Shown piece after piece: positions 1-8,261 of a stretch of 64,000 nucleotides of DNA (positions within the stretch are counted from its first letter, which is position 1; each line of letters starts with the position of its first letter). The notes beneath the pieces were generated by a model, which was not told where the DNA came from, did no database searches, and saw nothing but the letters and a program-made list of their open reading frames with translations. Position numbers and translations under genes: made by a program. The DNA comes from Rhodococcoides corynebacterioides (lineage in GTDB: Bacteria; Actinomycetota; Actinomycetes; Mycobacteriales; Mycobacteriaceae), in the NCBI RefSeq assembly GCF_019834675.1, contig NZ_JABUBU010000002.1, positions 395,722-459,721 of the forward strand. Direction: 5' to 3'.

Positions 1-545
1 ATCGGGCTGTCGTCGCTGCGGAAGGGCGTACCGGTGAGCGCCAGGCGCCGAGTCGCGTCGCCGTAGGCCTCCCGGATGCCTTCGCCCCAGCTCTTGGCGT
101 CACCGCCGTGGTGGATCTCGTCCAGGATCACCAGGGTGCGGAACGATTCGGTCCGGACGCGGTGCCGGGCGGGATGCGACGCCACCTGCGCGTAGGTGAC
201 CACGATGCCGTGGTAGTCCGCCGAGGTCGACCCCGTGCTGTTGGAGAAGCGCGAGTCGAACGCCAGACCCACGCGGGCGGCCGCCTCCGCCCACTGGTGC
301 TTGAGGTGCTCGGTCGGGGCGACGACCGTCACGCGGTCCACGGTGCGATCCGCCAGCAGCTCGAGCGCCACTCGGAGGGCGAAGGTGGTCTTGCCCGCGC
401 CGGGCGTCGCGACGGCGAGGAAGTCTCGTGGCCCGCTGGTGAGGTACTTCGTCAGCGCCCGCCGCTGCCACGCGCGCAGCGGCGGCAGGGACACTCCCGC
501 CGGACCCGTGGCGCCGCGCGGTGTGTCGTCCACCCCGGCGGTCAT
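1..545 (-). CDS. Superfamily 2 DEAD/DEAH-box helicase, N-terminal part (runs off the window)
   Basis: About 181 residues are visible from an ATG at 545; the rest lies beyond position 1. A Walker A motif (TPGAGKTT) lies near residues 46-53, a DEIH Walker B motif near residue 141 and a motif III-like TGTPFRS near residue 172. This is the first RecA-like domain of an SF2 helicase of the RadD/ERCC3-like type, which uses ATP to remodel DNA or RNA. The N-terminus is short, so little precedes the motor. It is divergent from the YihY gene, with 212 bases between the starts. The family is clear but the specific role is unknown. Confidence 0.8.
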   Translation of the reverse strand, partial: MTAGVDDTPRGATGPAGVSLPPLRAWQRRALTKYLTSGPRDFLAVATPGAGKTTFALRVALELLADRTVDRVTVVAPTEHLKHQWAEAAARVGLAFDSRFSNSTGSTSADYHGIVVTYAQVASHPARHRVRTESFRTLVILDEIHHGGDAKSWGEGIREAYGDATRRLALTGTPFRSDDSP

Positions 546-757
546 CGGCGCACCCCGCCCCGAGTCGACTCCGCGCACGGCCTCACGAGAGGTCGGTCCG
601 TCCGTGGCACTGGAACTCCCGTCCGGCTCGCTCGTCTTCTGCACACCGCGGGCAACCCTAGCGGCCCGCGCGCCGGACCGACCAATCCCCAGGACGGGGT
701 GACACGCCGCCCGGCACCGCCGCATCTCCCCGCGCCGTCCGTCATGCTGGAGCGATC

Positions 758-1957
758 ATGTCCGCGCCCGAGAACGACCGGCCCACCGAGTCCGTGACCG
801 CCGTGCCCGACGGCTCGGCAGCGTCCGACGGCTCGGCAGCGTCCAACGGTTCGGCAGCGTCCGACGTCCCCGAAGCGTCCGACGTCCCCGGCACCGGCCC
901 GGTGCCGGCTCGCCCCGTCCGGACGGCGTGGCGCGTGCTCGTGCGCACCGCGAGCAAGGCGTGGGACGACTCGATCTTCTCCGAGTCGGCGACCGCGGCG
1001 TTCTGGCAGACCCTGTCGCTGCCCCCGCTGATCCTGGCGTTGCTCGGCAGCCTCACCTCGGTGGCGGCCTGGTTCGGGCCGAACACCCTCGACATCATCG
1101 AGTCGAAGATCCTCACGTTCAGCGGCACGGTGTTCAGCGACAACGTGGTCGACGAAATCATCGGTCCGACGGTGCGGGACATCCTCGCGAGCGGTCACGG
1201 CCCGGTGGTGTCGGTGGGTTTCCTGCTCTCGCTCTGGGCGGGGTCGTCGGCGATCTCGACGTTCGTGGACTCGATCGTCGCCGCACACGGGCAGCAGGAC
1301 GCACGCAACCCGGTGTGGCAGCGGATCTTCGCGCTCCTGCTCTACGTGGGGTTCCTGATCGTCGCGGTGTTCGTCCTGCCGCTGGTCGCGCTGGGCCCGA
1401 CCATGATCGGCCGGGTGCTGCCGTCGTCGTGGTACGAGATCGGGTCGAGCATCATCGACGTCGCCTACTACCCCGGCGTGGGACTGCTGCTGATCGTCGG
1501 CCTCACCACGCTGTACAAGGTGGCGCTGCACACCTCGCTGCCGTGGCACCGTCTGCTCGGCGGGGCGTTGCTGGCCGGCGTGTTCTTCATGATCGCGAGC
1601 GCGGTGCTGCGCGCGTACCTGTCCTGGGTGACCGGAACCGGCTACACCTACGGCGCGCTGGCCACGCCGATCGCGTTCCTGCTGTTCACGTTCTTCCTCG
1701 GATTCGCCGTGGTCCTCGGCGCGGAGTTCAACGCGACCGTGCAGGAGTTCTGGCCCGCGCGCGCGTCCCGGCTCGAGCAGGTGAAGGACTGGGTGAACAC
1801 CAAGGCCGTCGAACCGGCGACGGGCGCCCTCGGACGGCTGGCCACCGGGCCCGTCCGGCTCGGTCGTCAGGACGCCCGCGCCGACCGACCGGAGGCGTCT
1901 CGCGGTCGGTCGGCCCGGCCGGAGACGGCTCAGTCGCCCTTGCGCAAGCCGTCGTAG
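758..1957 (+). CDS. YihY/BrkB family inner-membrane protein (Rv2707-like)
   Basis: This 399-residue polytopic protein starts at ATG 758, with GGAG a few bases upstream. Residues 1-45 are a Ser/Ala/Asp-rich tail with an imperfect six-residue repeat (DGSAAS). Residues 85-330 carry about six hydrophobic helices typical of the YihY/UPF0761 family, and the C-terminus is basic and polar. Members were once called ribonuclease BN, but the molecular function is unproven. Its 3' end overlaps the opposite-strand DUF3039 gene by 28 bases. The order YihY, DUF3039, DUF3099, sigB matches mycobacteria. Confidence 0.85.
   Translation: MSAPENDRPTESVTAVPDGSAASDGSAASNGSAASDVPEASDVPGTGPVPARPVRTAWRVLVRTASKAWDDSIFSESATAAFWQTLSLPPLILALLGSLTSVAAWFGPNTLDIIESKILTFSGTVFSDNVVDEIIGPTVRDILASGHGPVVSVGFLLSLWAGSSAISTFVDSIVAAHGQQDARNPVWQRIFALLLYVGFLIVAVFVLPLVALGPTMIGRVLPSSWYEIGSSIIDVAYYPGVGLLLIVGLTTLYKVALHTSLPWHRLLGGALLAGVFFMIASAVLRAYLSWVTGTGYTYGALATPIAFLLFTFFLGFAVVLGAEFNATVQEFWPARASRLEQVKDWVNTKAVEPATGALGRLATGPVRLGRQDARADRPEASRGRSARPETAQSPLRKPS
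809..880 (+). repeat. 18-base in-frame tandem repeat in the YihY-family gene
   Basis: There are four consecutive 18-base units (809-826, 827-844, 845-862, 863-880). The first two are identical, the third differs at a few bases and the fourth is degenerate. They encode the Asp-Gly-Ser-Ala-Ala-Ser repeats of the cytoplasmic tail. Unit number could vary between strains by slippage. Confidence 0.85.
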
Positions 1958-2169
1958 ACCTTCTTGCACTCCGGGCACACCGGGGATCCCGGCTTGGCCG
2001 ACTTGGTCACCGGGAACACCTCGCCGCACAGCGCGACGACGTGGGTGCCCATGACCGCGCTCTCGGCGATCTTGTTCTTCTTGACGTAGTGGAAGAACTT
2101 GGGAGTGTCGTCGTCGGTGGTCTCGTTGGTGGAGACATCGGGCCGTTCGATGGTCTGCGTGCTGCTCAT
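1930..2169 (-). CDS. DUF3039 domain protein (Rv2708c-like)
   Basis: This 79-residue protein starts at ATG 2169; an in-frame upstream extension is less likely because it would cross the divergent promoter region. The N-terminal 22 residues are Thr/Asp-rich. The conserved part has Cys48 followed by a CPEC pair (Cys65, Cys68) plus His27 and His43, suggesting a small zinc-binding fold. It is conserved across actinobacteria with no known function. It converges on the YihY gene with a 28-base tail overlap and diverges from DUF3099. Confidence 0.82.
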   Translation of the reverse strand: MSSTQTIERPDVSTNETTDDDTPKFFHYVKKNKIAESAVMGTHVVALCGEVFPVTKSAKPGSPVCPECKKVYDGLRKGD

Positions 2170-2262
2170 CGTTCGATTATGACGGTTGTTCCCGACGACG
2201 GCGTCGGACATGTCACGGTCCGGATTACTGCACACTTCGTTCAACAGTGACACAGTGGAGTC

Positions 2263-2694
2263 ATGGCACAAGACGGCACCTCACGCCAGTCCGCCCGAGA
2301 GGATGTTCGCCGGGCGGTTCTGATCACCGAGGCACACACGTCGGTCGAGGAACAACACCGCGCGCGTGTCCGCAAATACCTGTTCATCATGTCCTTCCGC
2401 ATCCCCGCGCTGGTTCTCGCGGCGCTGTCCTACGGGGCGTGGCAGAACCCGTGGATCGCGATGGCGATCGTCGGCGTCTCGATCCCGCTGCCGTGGATGG
2501 CGGTGCTCATCGCGAACGACCGCCCGCCGCGGACCGACGACGAGCCCAGCCGCTACGGGTGGCGTGCGCAGAACACGACGGCGCTGGAATCGACGAGCCA
2601 TCCCGTCGTGACCGTGGACGTGGACCTCGACGAGACCGCCGCTCCCCCGCGCGCGGCGGTGACCGCGAAGAGCCCCGGGACGGCCGCGACCTGA
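2263..2694 (+). CDS. DUF3099 domain membrane protein (Rv2709-like)
   Basis: This 143-residue protein starts at ATG 2263 after GGAG at 2257-2260. It has a polar N-terminus of about 40 residues, two closely spaced hydrophobic helices (about 43-62 and 67-87) and a long acidic, Ala-rich cytoplasmic tail. It belongs to an uncharacterised actinobacterial family normally found beside sigB. The 93 bases between it and DUF3039 must hold both divergent promoters. Confidence 0.82.
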   Translation: MAQDGTSRQSAREDVRRAVLITEAHTSVEEQHRARVRKYLFIMSFRIPALVLAALSYGAWQNPWIAMAIVGVSIPLPWMAVLIANDRPPRTDDEPSRYGWRAQNTTALESTSHPVVTVDVDLDETAAPPRAAVTAKSPGTAAT

Positions 2695-2734
2695 CTCGCC
2701 GGGCGGGTCGGCGCGGGTCGATACGCTCGTCGCC

Positions 2735-4324
2735 GTGACCGATTCCGACGCTTCGCGTCCCAGTGACACCGACGCTTCGCGTCCCAGTGACACCGACGCC
2801 CCGCGTCCGACCGCTTCTCCTGCGATCGACGAGGACGCGCTGCTCCGCCTCACGCACCCGCTGCGTGAGGCGTTCGCGCGCACCGGCTTCACCGCCGACG
2901 GTGTCCTCGCCGGCCTGGAGTCCGAGGTGCACGACGCACTCGGCCGCGGTGAACCCACGCCCGTCCGCCGCCGGTGCCGAGACCTCGGCGAGCTCGGAAC
3001 CCTGATCCGCCTGTTCCTGCTGGCCGACGACGTCGACGCGGACGCGGCGCGGGCGGCCCTCGCACCGGTCGAGCGGGCCGACGCCGAGCGGGCCGGGCTT
3101 CTCGCCGGTGACGCCGAGGGTACCGTGCGCGCGCTGCTCGACGTGCGACCGCTGGACCTCGGCCACGGCACGCGCTGGGTGGTGTCCGACATCGACGGCA
3201 GCACCCGCGACGTGCCCATCGGGTCGGACCACGTGCTCGGGGTCGGCCACGCCTCGCTGTCCCTGGTCCGGGCGACACCGACCCGCACCGACGGCCCGGT
3301 GTCCCTCCTCGACCTCGGGACCGGCTGCGGTGTCCAGGCCGTCCACGGGTCCACGTACGCGGACCGGGTCACGGCCACCGACCTGTCCGCCCGCGCCGTC
3401 GTGCTGGCGCGCGTGACCGCGGCGCTGAACCGGACCTCGGTCGAGGTACTGGCCGGGCCGTGGTTCGAGCCGGTGGTCGGCCGCCGCTTCGACCGCATCG
3501 TCGCCAATCCCCCGTTCGTCGTGGGGACGGGCGACGTCACGCACTCCTACCGTGATTCCGGCCTCGACCTCGACGGGGCGAGTCGGCTGGTCGTGTCGAC
3601 CGCGCCGGACCACCTGCATCTCGGCGGCACTGCCGCCCTGCTGGCGGCCTGGATCCACGTCGACGGCGAGGACTGGCGCTCGCGGGTGGCGTCCTGGCTC
3701 CCGGACCACGGCGTCGACGCCTGGATCGTGCAGCGCGACGTCGCCGATCCGGCTCTGCACGTCGGCACCTGGCTGCGCGACGGCGGACTCGACCCTCGCA
3801 CGCCGGCGGCCGACGCGCTCGCCGAGCGCTGGCTGAGCCGACTCGAGGACGCCGACGTCACCGGGGTCGGATTCGGGTTCGTCTACCTGCGGCGCACCGA
3901 CCGACCGACGAGCGTGCTCGCGGAGGACCTGCGCCACGGCCTCGCGGACCCGCTGGGCGACGAGGCCCTCGACGTGTTCGACCGTCTCGACTGGCTGCGG
4001 ACACACGACCTCGTGGCCGAACGGTTCACGGTCGACCCCGCCACCGCGTACGAGAACGTCGCGCTCCCCGACCCCGACGGCGGCTGGTCGACGGTGGTGC
4101 GTCGGGTCCACCGCGGCGACGGTCCCGCCTGGCAGCACGAGATCGACGAGGACGGTGCCACGCTGCTCGCCGGGTTGCGCGCGGACGGTCTGCCCCTGGG
4201 CGACGTGGTGGAGTTGCTGGCCGCGGCGCGCGGCGTCGACGCCGACGAGCTGATGCCGGGCGCGGTGTCCCTGGTGTCCGGCCTGGTGGTCCACGGGCTC
4301 GTGCGGCCGGCCGGTTCCCGGTAA
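2735..4324 (+). CDS. SAM-dependent methyltransferase, N6-adenine/glutamine type (DUF7059/DUF7782 family)
   Basis: This 529-residue protein starts at GTG 2735. After a repeat-rich tail (residues 1-30) comes a helical domain. A Rossmann methyltransferase domain follows, with the SAM motif DLGTGCG near residue 192 and the catalytic motif NPPF near residue 258. That signature marks enzymes that methylate amide or exocyclic amino nitrogens (PrmC, RsmC and relatives). A long C-terminal domain ends in a winged-helix-like segment. The substrate is unknown; ribosomal RNA or a translation factor is a family-based guess. It lies between DUF3099 and sigB, as in other Nocardiaceae. Confidence 0.8.
   Translation: MTDSDASRPSDTDASRPSDTDAPRPTASPAIDEDALLRLTHPLREAFARTGFTADGVLAGLESEVHDALGRGEPTPVRRRCRDLGELGTLIRLFLLADDVDADAARAALAPVERADAERAGLLAGDAEGTVRALLDVRPLDLGHGTRWVVSDIDGSTRDVPIGSDHVLGVGHASLSLVRATPTRTDGPVSLLDLGTGCGVQAVHGSTYADRVTATDLSARAVVLARVTAALNRTSVEVLAGPWFEPVVGRRFDRIVANPPFVVGTGDVTHSYRDSGLDLDGASRLVVSTAPDHLHLGGTAALLAAWIHVDGEDWRSRVASWLPDHGVDAWIVQRDVADPALHVGTWLRDGGLDPRTPAADALAERWLSRLEDADVTGVGFGFVYLRRTDRPTSVLAEDLRHGLADPLGDEALDVFDRLDWLRTHDLVAERFTVDPATAYENVALPDPDGGWSTVVRRVHRGDGPAWQHEIDEDGATLLAGLRADGLPLGDVVELLAAARGVDADELMPGAVSLVSGLVVHGLVRPAGSR
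2747..2809 (+). repeat. 24-base in-frame tandem repeat in the methyltransferase gene
   Basis: Two identical 24-base units (2747-2770 and 2771-2794) are followed by a partial, diverged third unit (2795-2809). They encode repeats of DASRPSDT at the extreme N-terminus. The repeat sits before the first conserved domain, so length changes should be tolerated. Confidence 0.85.
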
Positions 4325-4419
4325 CCGCACCGACGGCCCCGGAGATCCTTTCTCTCAGCAACTTCTCAGGGCGATGTCGACGAATCCGCAGGCCAGATGG
4401 TTTGACGGCCGGGCCGGCT

Positions 4420-4449
4420 GGGAACTTTCGGGGAGTGTTTCGACGTTGA
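4420..4449 (+). promoter_or_regulatory. ECF sigma (SigE/SigH-type) promoter of sigB
   Basis: GGGAAC (4420-4425) is followed after 19 bases by CGTTGA, with GTT at 4445-4447. This fits the SigE/SigH consensus of mycobacteria, GGAAC-N18-19-CGTTG. It lies about 35 bases before the sigB start, leaving a short leader with an AGGAGG ribosome-binding site at 4472-4477. sigB is a known SigE/SigH target in M. tuberculosis. The same box pattern recurs before clgR. Confidence 0.75.
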
Positions 4450-4483
4450 CACGGGTGAGACACCACCGATCAGGAGGCACGTC

Positions 4484-5452
4484 ATGACCAGCCCCACCAC
4501 CGTTCGTCCGCGCCCGAGCGAAGCCGATCTCGACGCTCAAAGCCCGGCTGCGGACCTCGTTCGCGTCTACCTGAACGGTATCGGCCGCACGGCCCTGCTC
4601 ACCGCCGCCGAAGAGGTCGAGTTGGCCAAGAAGATCGAGGCCGGCCTCTACGCCGCGCACGTCCTCGCCACCGGCAAGCGTCTCTCCGCTGCCAAGAAGC
4701 GTGATCTCGCCACCGTGGTCCGCGAGGGCAGCGCGGCGCGCGCGCATCTGCTGGAGGCGAACCTGCGCCTCGTGGTGTCGCTCGCCAAGCGCTACACCGG
4801 ACGCGGCATGCCGCTGCTCGACCTCATCCAGGAGGGCAACCTCGGCCTCATCCGGGCGATGGAGAAGTTCGACTACGCCAAGGGCTTCAAGTTCTCGACC
4901 TACGCCACCTGGTGGATCCGGCAGGCCATCACCCGCGGCATGGCCGATCAGAGCCGCACCATCCGGCTCCCCGTCCACCTCGTCGAGCAGGTGAACAAGC
5001 TGGCGCGCATCAAGCGCGAGCTGCACCAGCAGCTGGGCCGCGAGGCCACCGACGAGGAACTGGCCGAGGAGTCGGGCATCCCGGTCGAGAAGATCGCCGA
5101 TCTGCTGGACCACAGCCGTGACCCGGTAAGCCTCGATATGCCCGTCGGCAGTGACGAGGAGGCGCCGCTGGGCGACTTCATCGAGGACTCGGAGGCCACG
5201 TCCGCCGAGAACGCCGTCATCGCCGGCCTGCTGCACACCGACGTGCGCAGCGTCCTCGCCACGCTCGACGAGCGCGAGCAGCAGGTCATCCGGCTGCGGT
5301 ACGGCCTGGACGACGGCCAGCCGCGCACGCTCGACCAGATCGGCAAGCTCTTCGGACTCTCCCGCGAGCGGGTGCGTCAGATCGAGCGCGAGGTGATGGG
5401 CAAGCTCCGCCAGGGCGATCGCGCCGAGCGTCTGCGGTCCTACGCCAGCTGA
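4484..5452 (+). CDS. sigB: RNA polymerase sigma factor SigB (group 2 sigma-70)
   Basis: This 322-residue principal-like sigma factor starts at ATG 4484 after a strong AGGAGG. Region 2 ([15 protein letters not shown], about residues 110-125) and the following aromatic core-binding and -10 recognition residues are intact. Region 4.2 has the helix-turn-helix ([20 protein letters not shown], about 285-304). It lacks the long acidic N-terminal region 1.1 of the essential SigA, as expected for SigB. It directs stress and stationary-phase transcription. It is followed by a strong terminator. acuC-pat is inserted between it and ideR, which are adjacent in M. tuberculosis. Confidence 0.95.
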   Translation: MTSPTTVRPRPSEADLDAQSPAADLVRVYLNGIGRTALLTAAEEVELAKKIEAGLYAAHVLATGKRLSAAKKRDLATVVREGSAARAHLLEANLRLVVSLAKRYTGRGMPLLDLIQEGNLGLIRAMEKFDYAKGFKFSTYATWWIRQAITRGMADQSRTIRLPVHLVEQVNKLARIKRELHQQLGREATDEELAEESGIPVEKIADLLDHSRDPVSLDMPVGSDEEAPLGDFIEDSEATSAENAVIAGLLHTDVRSVLATLDEREQQVIRLRYGLDDGQPRTLDQIGKLFGLSRERVRQIEREVMGKLRQGDRAERLRSYAS

Positions 5453-5457
5453 CACAC

Positions 5458-5511
5458 CACGCACGCGAGAAGGGCCCCGGCATTCGTGCCGGGGCCCTTC
5501 TCGCGTGCGTG
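5458..5511. terminator. Bidirectional intrinsic terminator between sigB and pat
   Basis: A perfect 25-base stem (5458-5482 with 5487-5511) closes a TTCG tetraloop on the plus strand and CGAA on the minus strand, both very stable loops. It lies between the convergent sigB and acetyltransferase genes. There is no U-tract, which is common for actinobacterial terminators. Confidence 0.9.
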
Positions 5512-5516
5512 GACCG

Positions 5517-8261
5517 TCAGCGGAGGCGGCGCGGCCCGAAGTCGGCGCGCGTCGGCTCCGGACCGATGCGGATGCGGGCGTCGGTGGTCTCCGCCCCCGT
5601 CGCCGACGCGAGAACCGGATCGCACGTCAGTTGCCGCACCTCGGGCAGGTCGTCGGCCAACGTGGACACGCGCAGAACCAGGTCGACCAGCGCGTTCTTG
5701 TTCACCGGGGTGGCCGTGCGGTAGCCCGAGAGCATGGGTGCCGATCGCGGTGACTCGACCAGCTCGGCCGCGTCCCGCTCGCCGAGCGGCAGCACCCGGT
5801 ACGCCCGGTCGCCGAGCAACTCCGGGAGCGCGCCCGACAGCCCGAACGACACCACCGACCCGAACGACGGGTCGTCCTGCACCCGCACCACGCAGCCGAT
5901 GCCCTTGGTGGCCATGCGTTGGACCACCATGACCGGATTGCCGGACGCCGCGAACAGATCGCGGTACGCGCGGCCGACGGCGCCGGCTCCCACCACGTCG
6001 AGGCGCACGCCGGACAGATCGGGCCGGTGCCGCCACTGCTTGCCGGTCGCCTTGACGGCCACGGGCCCACCGAGCTCCTCGGCGGCCGCCACCGCATCGG
6101 CCTCGTCGGTGACGGTGCGGAACGACGCCACGTCGATTCCGTAGCACCCCAAAAGCTGCGTCGCTTCCTCGTCGGACAGCCACCGGCCGTCCGGGGTGCG
6201 CTCCATCCAGTCGGCGACCAGGTCGCGGGCGGCGGCGGTGTCGATGCCCGCCGGCCGGGTGACGTCGTCGACCGGGCGACCGAGCCGCGCCGCGTACCGC
6301 CACGCCCGGGTCAGGGCGAGCACGGCACGCGCGGGGTCCGGGTAGGACGGCACCGACCCGCGCACGAGGTTGCCGTCGTCGTCACGGACGGCCAGGAGAT
6401 CCGGGATGCCCTCGGCGGCGAGGAACGTCGTCAGCACCGGCTTGTCGCGGCCGCGTACCGCGTTGCCGAGCGCTTCCGCGTAGGACTCCACCCGCACGGC
6501 GACCGGAGGGACGAACACCGCCAGCACCGCGTCGACGTCCGACGCGTCCAGCGCCCGGGTGACCGCGGCGGCGAAGTCCTCCGGCGTCGCCTGCGCGCCC
6601 ACGTCGACCGGCGCGTCGGCCTGCAGTCCGTTGTCCCGCGCCGCGTCCACGGCGAGCACGCCGAGCGCGGTGGAGTTGCCCACAACGGCCACCCGCGGAC
6701 CGGCCGGCAGCGGCTGGTAGCCGAGCAGCACCGCGCAGTCGAACAGTTCGGCGATCGAGTCCACCTGAATGACCCCGGCCTGCTCGAACAGTGCCCGGAC
6801 GATCGAATCGTCGATGTCCGAGCCGGTCGCGAGCGCGGGCGGCACCGCGCCGCGGCCGCTCTTGACGGCCACGATCGGCTTGGTCCGCGCCACCCGTCGC
6901 GCGATGCGCCAGAACTTGCGCGCGTTGCCGAAGCTCTCGAGGTACAGCAGCACGACGTCGGTGTTCTCGTCCTGGTCCCAGTACTGCAACAGGTCGTTGC
7001 CGGAGAGGTCGGCGCGGTTGCCCGCCGAGACGAAGGTCGACAGTCCGAGCAGGCGTTCGGACGCCTGGGACAGGATCGCGATGCCGAGCGCTCCCGACTG
7101 GCAGAAGAACCCCACTCGGCCGCGACCGGGCAGGACGGGCGCGAGCGTGGCGTTCAGGGAGACGGCGGGGTCGAGGTTCGCGACGCCGAGCGCGTTGGGC
7201 CCCACCAGGCGCATCCCGTGGGCCCGGGCGGCCCGGACCAGGCGACGCTCGTTGGCGCGGCCCTCCTCCCCCGTCTCGCCGAAGCCGGAGGAGACCACTA
7301 CCAGCGAGCGGACCCCCTTGGCCAGGCAGTCGTCGAGCACGGCGTCGATCTGCGCGGACGGCACCGCCGCGACGGCGAGATCCACCTCGTCGGGGATGTC
7401 GGAGACGCTCGCGTACGCCCGCACCCCGCGCACCGACGTGTGTTCGGCGTTGACCGGGTAGACCGGCCCGGTGAACGACGCGCGGAGGAGGTTGGTCAGC
7501 ACGGCGTTGCCGACCTTCTCGGGGTCGGTGGACGCCCCGATGACGGCCACCGAGCGCGGGGCGAGCACGTTGCGGACGCTCTTCGCCTCCGCGGCACGCT
7601 CCCGCGAGTTTCGCACCTGCACCAGGGCGTCGGTGGGATCGATGTCGAAGTCCAGATTGAGCACGCCGCCGTCGAACGAGCGGCTCACCTGATAGCCCGC
7701 CTGCCGGAACACCGTGACCATGTTGCGGTTCTCGGCGAGAACCTCCGCGACGAACCGCCGCACGCCGTTCTCCGCCGCGGCGCCCGCGAGATGCTCGAGC
7801 AGGATCGGCCCGAGCCCACGACCCTGATGGTGGTCGGCGACGACGAAGGCCACCTCGGCGGAGTTGCCGTCGCCGTCGGGGAGCCGCTCGTACCGGCCGA
7901 CGGCGATGATCTCGTCGCCGAGCGTCGCCACGAAGGCCACGCGCGAGGAGTGATCCACCGTCGTGAAGTTGACGACGTCGCGCTGCGGCATCGTCGGGTA
8001 CGGGCCGAAATACCGCAGGTAGCGGGTGCGCTCGCTGAGCTTGCCGTGGAACGCGACGATCGCGTCGGCGTCGGACGGCACGATCGGCCGCAGGTGCACC
8101 ACACGACCGTCGCTGGCGAGGACGTCGGCGGACCAGTGCGCGGGGTAGGTCTCGGCACGTTGCCGTTCCAGCGCCTTGGGGTCCGAGGTGGCGGGCCGGG
8201 GTGTGTCCGACGCGGCGTTCTCGAGCTCGGGTTTCCCGGCGTCGGGGGTCTCGTCAGTCAC
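5517..8261 (-). CDS. pat: GNAT protein-lysine acetyltransferase fused to ADP-forming acyl-CoA synthetase-like region (Pat family)
   Basis: This protein of about 914 residues starts at GTG 8261, overlapping the acuC stop. The GNAT domain is N-terminal (about 50-215), with the acetyl-CoA loop HQGRGLG. It is followed by CoA-binding, ligase-CoA and ATP-grasp regions (about 240-900). This order, reversed from Salmonella Pat, is the one described for Streptomyces PatA. The stretch that normally reads SHTGALAG, with the phosphorylated histidine, here reads PPALATGSD (about residues 470-480). The ligase half is therefore probably a regulatory sensor and not an enzyme. The likely role is acetylating, and so silencing, acyl-CoA synthetases. 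It is co-transcribed with its presumed antagonist AcuC. Confidence 0.85.
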   Translation of the reverse strand: MTDETPDAGKPELENAASDTPRPATSDPKALERQRAETYPAHWSADVLASDGRVVHLRPIVPSDADAIVAFHGKLSERTRYLRYFGPYPTMPQRDVVNFTTVDHSSRVAFVATLGDEIIAVGRYERLPDGDGNSAEVAFVVADHHQGRGLGPILLEHLAGAAAENGVRRFVAEVLAENRNMVTVFRQAGYQVSRSFDGGVLNLDFDIDPTDALVQVRNSRERAAEAKSVRNVLAPRSVAVIGASTDPEKVGNAVLTNLLRASFTGPVYPVNAEHTSVRGVRAYASVSDIPDEVDLAVAAVPSAQIDAVLDDCLAKGVRSLVVVSSGFGETGEEGRANERRLVRAARAHGMRLVGPNALGVANLDPAVSLNATLAPVLPGRGRVGFFCQSGALGIAILSQASERLLGLSTFVSAGNRADLSGNDLLQYWDQDENTDVVLLYLESFGNARKFWRIARRVARTKPIVAVKSGRGAVPPALATGSDIDDSIVRALFEQAGVIQVDSIAELFDCAVLLGYQPLPAGPRVAVVGNSTALGVLAVDAARDNGLQADAPVDVGAQATPEDFAAAVTRALDASDVDAVLAVFVPPVAVRVESYAEALGNAVRGRDKPVLTTFLAAEGIPDLLAVRDDDGNLVRGSVPSYPDPARAVLALTRAWRYAARLGRPVDDVTRPAGIDTAAARDLVADWMERTPDGRWLSDEEATQLLGCYGIDVASFRTVTDEADAVAAAEELGGPVAVKATGKQWRHRPDLSGVRLDVVGAGAVGRAYRDLFAASGNPVMVVQRMATKGIGCVVRVQDDPSFGSVVSFGLSGALPELLGDRAYRVLPLGERDAAELVESPRSAPMLSGYRTATPVNKNALVDLVLRVSTLADDLPEVRQLTCDPVLASATGAETTDARIRIGPEPTRADFGPRRLR

